This document shows positions 58,479 through 64,000 of a DNA stretch of 64,000 nucleotides, one piece after another (the stretch's first letter is position 1; each line of letters opens with the position of its first letter). The notes below the pieces were generated by a model. It was given only the letters and a program-made list of their open reading frames with translations. It did not search any database and had not been told where the DNA came from. Both the position numbers and the translations under genes were made by a program. The DNA is from Malus domestica (taxonomy: Eukaryota > Streptophyta > Magnoliopsida > Rosales > Rosaceae). Location: the NCBI RefSeq assembly GCF_042453785.1, contig NC_091672.1:873001-937000 (forward strand), read 5' to 3'.

Positions 58479-58497
58479 GAAATTACACAATAAATAT

Positions 58498-60922
58498 ATA
58501 AATAAAATGATACTAACTTGAATGAATCAAAGGTAGAGGCTAGCGCAAAAGCTATGTTCTTCGAACAGTATTTTCGTCTCACTCTTGTGCTTATGATTCT
58601 ACAACATCTGCTCGACCAGGATACAACTACCTAATTTTACAACCCGCATTGGACTATAGAATTCTAGCGAATTGCTTTGTGTGTTTACTCTTTGGAAAGT
58701 TTGTACGGAAGAAAAGGAGGAAGAAAAAGATGATCTACGATGGAAATGAGACTCCAATTATATAAGTTCTTTGATTATGGTTTGAATCACCTTTGATTAT
58801 GATAAAAATTAACTCTCGAAATCGATATTGAGCTATTATGAGGGTGCCTCGGAGTAGCGATTCTAGACCATAATCAAGGGTATTCATCGCTTTCGAGAGT
58901 TAATTTTTATCTTGTTTTTAGAGGAAGCCAATTTTGTATGGATGCTATTTCTTCTCTGCCGCTCCCAAATGAACCTAAAGTTACAAATTCGTTCTCGTCC
59001 TTGGGCTGTGACCTTGGCTTTTAGCTTTGTCCTAGTTAACTCAAATTGAGCTTGACCATTCATATGAACCTAGGATTATGATTCACTTTGAGTCAACTCC
59101 AATGCAAATATCAAGGACGAGATATTTGACAGTTTCCTCTGTTGTTCGGATGATAGGCTTTCAGCTCTTAGAAATTGTTGAACTCTTTTGTTTCTGCCAT
59201 TGGTATAAAAATAATATATTGCTTGTGGTCTGTTGTTATGTCAAAGTTTGGGAAGGTTATCCTTCCTTCGCAGCCCTCCCAAAATAAAGTTTTAAATGTA
59301 CTGTGCTTTTTCATAGGACAAAAGTTTAAACTGCAAAGGCTTTATGGTAAAATAAAAATATGTGCAAATTTTTATCTATATGCCATCGTTTTTTTTTTTT
59401 TTTCATCAAACATTACGTGGCGATGTATTCATACGATATAGGTTGCGAGATGGTAAAAATAAGTCCTAGACGTTGAGTTGGTTTGCAGTTGCTGCTTCTT
59501 GTTTCTGCAAGAAAAAAGCTAGGATATGGGGGGTGGGTGTTTGTGTTTGTCCTTTCTTCCTTTGAATCGAGGGTTGGCTCCTGTGACATGCACTGAAGGA
59601 CTAATCTAGCATAATTCCTTATATAATTACGAAAAATACATCATTACAGACGTATAATTTGTTGAACAATCAGCAAAATATCCATTAATCTTTTCTTGTG
59701 CTTATTGTTTTAAATACTAAATAATGATACGTGTAAAAGATGTCTTCGTTTATTTTAAAGTTGCGCACAGATTTTTCATAGTAATTATTCTAGATGCAAC
59801 TGCGAATTGACCAAAAACCATTACTGATAGTAACCCTTTTTTGTATCAGATTGATTTTCGACAAAGAGCGCACGTCAGCTTGTAGGTAGGTATATGGACC
59901 AGATGTACATCAAATACCTAAAGTCACCAACTCACCTTAGAGGATAATTCACGGTTGGTGATCTATGAGACTACAAAAAGGAAAAAGTGTCTTTTCAACA
60001 CCAACCATTGGTTGCTCCCTTTTGGTTTTACTAAATTGTCCACTAACCCACAGGAAAATGCATCCTCCAAACTCTTAACACTTTTCTAAATTTTCACTCT
60101 CTGTTTTGTGTTTTTATATTTTTACTAGCGATATTACTGTTTAAGTTATAAAAAAAGAGAGAGATAGTTTGAATCTAAGATGTAATGGATTCATAATAAT
60201 GTAATTACGACCCATATTATAAATGAAATAAAGAAAGAACTAGCTTTGAGTTGGTGATAGGTGTTTCAACTGGCCGGAGGCATGCTCAAATTCAGCTCAT
60301 GTGAATGTGATAATAATATATACTCGTGATTGAGTTTGATATGTGTGTGTGGCTAATTGATAGTGGTATACAACTTTGCTGTGAGTGTATTAGTTCGTTA
60401 AATATCTTCATAAATATTATTCTTTGGCGAAAACCTAATACTATTAATGAAATGGACTCTTCAAACTAGAGCGTTTACTGGTTCATCTTACTTGGAAATC
60501 CCCTCATTAATTGTTTTATGAATAGTTAGTGCTGCTTTTTGAACTTGAGGTTGCTCATATCATTTGAAGGATGATAGAGATGGTCATAGCGAATGCATCA
60601 GCTACATGTCAACATGACAAAATGCTAACATTCGTTTATTTTTTCCCCAATAGAAAATGCTAATGTGGATGCCACAATGTTTATGATTTGGGCCACTTGG
60701 AGTTCTCTTCCATCCTCAATGCCCACCACACTTAAAGGCCTAAGGGTGGCCTTGTTAGATAATGAAATCAATTTTCAAAAGATTATTGTTTCGGTCCGAT
60801 GAACTATAATAAACCCATGCATGTTGAGTTGGATCACAAGTGTAAGGTGGCTTGCAAGCCAAGGAGGAACGGAAAGGAGGCGAAAACGCAAAGGATTTGC
60901 AGTTGGGAAGGTGATAATACAC
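58498..60922. other. Intergenic with a 21-bp inverted repeat
   Basis: AT-rich, no gene supported. A perfect inverted repeat (58801-58821 with 58891-58911; arm begins GATAAAAATTAACTCTCG) surrounds a 69-bp loop. Confidence 0.55.
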
Positions 60923-60925
60923 TAG

Positions 60926-61764
60926 GGGGTGTTTGTTTTCCCTCACTAAGGTTCATTGGAATGGACTGGACTAGACTAAGGGTTAGTCTAGTCCCGTGTT
61001 TGGTAACAGCGTGGCCTAGGTTTAATGAGACCAAAGGGGACTTGCCTACACTAAATGCTTCACTAACCGGTCCTAGCGAGGCCCCCAAAATTGGACGGAC
61101 TGCTAAGAACTTTATGCAACTTTGCCCTTCCCATCTACTTCATCTTCCTCACTTCGTCCCTCTGCTTAGCCATTGCGCGCATCTTGGCTTCTCGTTGTTC
61201 GAGAAACCCAAACCAAAACTACTTCTTCCTCAATTCGCCCATCCCGTTGCGGGCATCTCGGTTTCCCGCCGTTTGGAGAAACCCAAATCAAAGAGACCAC
61301 TTGAAAATCGATTGGCGAGATCCATAAGGAAGGAGGGTCGTTGTTTGGAAGCTCCAATGTAGAAGAAGCTCCGATTCGAATTGCATAACTCCAATTCTTT
61401 AAAGCTCTGCAATAACTCCAATCCCTTGAAGCTCTGCACCATATGCAAAGCCTTTTCAAGAAACAAAAAAGAACAAAAGAGCAAGAAAAAGTTCGAATAC
61501 CCCAATGCCTTGAAGCTTTGCACCAGTTGTGGAGCAACTTTTCCAGAAGAAAAAAAAGGAACAAAAGAGCAGGAAAAAGGGAAAGCATTCGAGAATTCTA
61601 GAAAAAGTAAAAGAAATTTTTTTATTTTTTATTATTCTACTTCTTAGTCTGATACTGCACCAAAGACTTCATTAAGCCAATCTAGCTTAGTCTAGTCTAA
61701 GCCAGTTTGACTTAGTCTCTGAAGCTAGTCAAATCCGAAATAGTCCAGTATAAGAAACGCACCC
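60926..61764. mobile_element. Probable non-autonomous DNA transposon (GGGGTGTTTG ends)
   Basis: Begins GGGGTGTTTGTTTT and ends AAACGCACCC, with inverted subterminal CTAGTCTA/TAGACTAG motifs (ACTGGACTAGACTAAG and TTAGTCTAGTCTAAGCC). A 3-bp TAG lies on both sides. The inside has a diverged repeat of about 100 bp (CTTGAAGCTCTGCACC and variants, 61400-61590). It also has a gene-like GC-richer part at 61100-61360 that I cannot assign. Superfamily uncertain. Confidence 0.5.
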
Positions 61765-61937
61765 TAGATGTTTATGTCTCATTTGATTAGGTGTAATTTT
61801 TTTTTCTATATCGAAAAAATTCTCTATACAGCCAAGATTTCTTAAAAAAAGGTCGAGGAAGTTGATCGACAAGTGGATCACAGCGGGTGACCGATCACAA
61901 GTATTGGGCTACTAGTTTTTCGATAACTCAAAAGTTA

Positions 61938-62592
61938 TAAGGCCATCTCTAACCGATGACTGGCTAAATGGCTCGTTTTAGCTCTCTGGCCTTCCAAGAT
62001 ATTAATATTTTAATGAACAATACATGGTCATATTTACCTCCGTCTCCAACTAAGGGCCAAAGGGCTAGATGGCTCGTTTTAGCCATGTCACAAAAAATCG
62101 TCTCCAACCGAGGGCCATAGGCCAAACATAATTTATTATTTAAATTTAAAAACAACAACAACTTAAATTTAAAAACTACAACTACAATTTAAAAACAATG
62201 AATTAAATTTAAAAACTATAAATTAAATTTAAAAACTACAAATTAAATTTAAAGGAATGGTGAATGAATGGTTTAGGTATTTATAGGAAAAAAAATAGAT
62301 TTTTTTAAGAATTTTTTTTTAAAAAAAGGCCCAAAAAACCTTAAAAAAAAAAAAAAAAAATCCAACGGTAACTGGCGCCAGCTAGCCGTTGGATTCAAAT
62401 TTTAGTTTAAGCATTCATGTCGGTTATAACCGACAGGAAATATGATTTTTCTGGCCAGCCCTCTAGCCCTCTCCGATTCCGTGGGGCCCTTTTAGATTCC
62501 ACAGCCCTCTGGCCTAGCCCTTGATTGGAGACGGTTTTCGGGCTATTTTCGACCCTCTGGCCCTCTGGACCCTTCGGTTGGAGATGGCCTAA
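61938..62592. mobile_element. PIF/Harbinger-like MITE
   Basis: Element 61941-62589 with inverted ends GGCCATCTCTAACCGA and TCGGTTGGAGATGGCC. TAA direct repeats lie at 61938-61940 and 62590-62592, the TWA duplication of PIF/Harbinger. Internal inverted copies of GGCTCGTTTTAGC- and GGGCCA-type motifs are present. No transposase. Confidence 0.8.
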
Positions 62593-62830
62593 GGGGGGAG
62601 TAAAAGGGTTTGATCCGAAGGGTGTGAGAGTGGTTGTAGGCACAATTAGCCGAGCCACTATCAGCTCTTGTGTGGATTATTTAGGTTTTGTGTTTGTTTA
62701 TCTTCTTTGCAGGTGATTGCATGCATAGTTATCATAATCCATTGACAAGGAGATGTTATCGAAAATTTCTCTACAATCTCTCGTCTCTTCCAGAAGAGAT
62801 TAAGTATCCTTTCACCTATAATCTGGTAAA

Positions 62831-63403
62831 TGATGATATTTTACTGCCGGCTTATAATTAAGATTTGTAGCCGAACAATTATGATATGTGTTTGTACCAT
62901 ACTTGACCAATCCCGAAACTACTGAGCACCGGTCAACGTTATACCGTCAATGACCCATAAGAGTTTCCCTCCAACCAGGAGGCCAATCACAACACAACAC
63001 ATGTCGACATCAGAAGCCAATCATAGCATGACACGTGTCAATATCAGAAGCCAATCACAACACGACACGTGTCAATGTCAGAATGAAACTAGAAACTCTC
63101 TTCTATAAATAGAGATCATTCTCTCACAATATTTCCTAATGTCATTTGTACTAAATAATTCACTTGTACTCACTAAAGGAGAGTTTGAACCTATGTACTT
63201 GTGTAAACCCTTCACAATTAATGAGAACTCCTCTACTCCATGGACGCAGCCAATCTGGGTGAACCACGTACATCTTGTGTTTGCTTCCCTATCTCTATCC
63301 ATTTACATACTTATCCATACTAGTGACCGGAGTAATCTAGCGAAGGTCACAAATTTAACATTTTCTGTTGTACCAAAGTCCTCGCTGATTTTGTGCATCA
63401 ACA
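62831..63403 (+). repeat. Solo LTR
   Basis: Starts TGATGATATTTTACTGCC and ends GCATCAACA. It carries a TATA box CTATAAATAG near 63102 and three CACGTGT/CATGTCG-type repeats of about 36 bp (AGAAGCCAATCA) at 62975-63085. No internal domain or second LTR is nearby. Related to 51787-52025. A target duplication is not evident. Confidence 0.7.
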
Positions 63404-63759
63404 ATATGTATTAGGGATTCAAACAAGCAATATATACTGCAAAACTTCATTCATGAATATCTCATTGCTTTCTATGTCATATGTTGTAGATCAAGTGACA
63501 AACGTACAATACAATACATCCACTTATTAGCATATATAAGGATTTACAATCAATTTTGATACACATCAAGTTTGTTTTAATAACAAAATATACGTATTTA
63601 GGTGTTTTAATTTAGATTGAACATACTACGTACTAATGAGTCAACAACTTCTTCCGCATATACTTTCGGTCAAAAGCAGCGTCATTGTGAGCTCTAAAAT
63701 GTGAAAACCCTAATTCAAAATACCAATGCAACAATATTAGTTCCAGCTTTACTAGCTAG
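63404..63759. other. 3' flank of the right-edge gene
   Basis: AT-rich, probably including the 3' UTR of the minus-strand gene. Nothing else seen. Confidence 0.5.
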
Positions 63760-64000
63760 CTAAACAACAGCTAATGGCATCGAACGATTGAAGCTTCCAT
63801 GAAGAGCTCTAGCTCGACTCGATTTCTTCTTCTTCATTCCTCCTTTGATGATCTCCTCCTCTAGTCCCATAGATTTTTTGCCAAATGAAACTGAGGCCTG
63901 GGTCAAGATATGTGCCATATTACTATTGTCTTTTGTTGCACCTCTATGAATAAGTATCCTAGTAATCCCAACGTAGTGCAAAGACTCAGCAATCTGCAGT
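63760..64000 (-). CDS. C-terminal exon of an unrecognised protein, cut by the window edge
   Basis: The minus-strand frame is open from the right edge to the TAG at 63760-63762, 79 codons (LQIAESLHYVGITRILIHRG onward). It includes a lysine/arginine-rich segment (GGMKKKKSSRARALHGSFNR) and ends SMPLAVV. Codon use and lack of repeats suggest a genuine host exon, but I do not recognise the family. The start lies outside the window. Confidence 0.45.
   Translation of the reverse strand, partial: LQIAESLHYVGITRILIHRGATKDNSNMAHILTQASVSFGKKSMGLEEEIIKGGMKKKKSSRARALHGSFNRSMPLAVV

Larger units (their letters stand above)
51146..58497 (-). mobile_element. LINE (RTE-like) composite flanked by 19-bp direct repeats
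   Basis: TGAAATTACACAATAAATA occurs at 51146-51164 and 58479-58497. Between them the minus strand starts with a GC-rich LINE 5' leader (ACATGGCCGGTCCCAAGCCC near 58450). It ends with a (TTG)n tail (51165-51179), both typical of RTE-type LINEs. Inside, a foreign LTR-element block (about 51787-55205) separates a 3' fragment from the main body. The LINE 3' end of about 600 bp is present twice. Confidence 0.75.

Noticed and set aside
60799..61362. 187-codon plus-strand ORF
   Set aside because: It crosses the left end of a transposon-like element, so it is not a coherent gene.

Overview
This is plant nuclear DNA: split genes with GT-AG introns, LTR retrotransposons, a LINE, many MITEs and a Cassandra-type TRIM. 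The captured disease-resistance fragment and the LINE and LTR families resemble those I associate with woody Rosaceae such as apple or pear. That placement is an inference from memory, not a search.

Host genes. (1) 530-1605 is the 3' end of an unrecognised gene whose last codons are split by a hAT insertion. (2) Three minus-strand phytocyanin genes (A 2138-3440, B 16067-16834, C 19727-20504) share one two-exon layout. B and C lie in a tandem duplication of about 3.2 kb. (3) 30318-36441, plus strand, is an 11-exon gene for a nucleolar MIF4G/MA3 protein (NOM1/SGD1 family, 789 aa), with a telo-box and G-box upstream. (4) 38002-41662, minus strand, is a 10-exon cobalamin-independent methionine synthase (765 aa) with a probable 5' UTR intron. 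(5) 63760-64000, minus strand, is the C-terminal end of an unrecognised gene running off the right edge.

Mobile DNA fills the rest. 5024-15781 is a minus-strand, gag-only Tat/gypsy-like element. It carries minisatellite-rich LTRs, an antisense coiled-coil ORF, a 34-codon repeat array and captured pieces of two host genes (probable DOMON/b561-type and CNL resistance type). Its right LTR contains a hAT element whose empty site survives in the left LTR. 22709-27919 is a young Ty1-copia copy killed only by in-frame stops. 51146-58497 is a LINE composite with 19-bp flanking repeats. It encloses a second copy of the antisense-ORF module, joined to an unrelated LTR.

Smaller elements: hAT copies with 8-bp duplications (748, 14381, 27999, 29131, 47034), Mutator-like palindromic MITEs with 9-bp duplications (2720, 36520, 43931), a PIF/Harbinger-like MITE (61941), a Cassandra TRIM remnant with a 5S-derived segment (46032-46386), a solo LTR (62831-63403) and two SINE-like heads.

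The strongest candidate for something undescribed is the intact 222-224 codon antisense ORF at 8301 and 54288. It sits in the same module next to two different LTR types.
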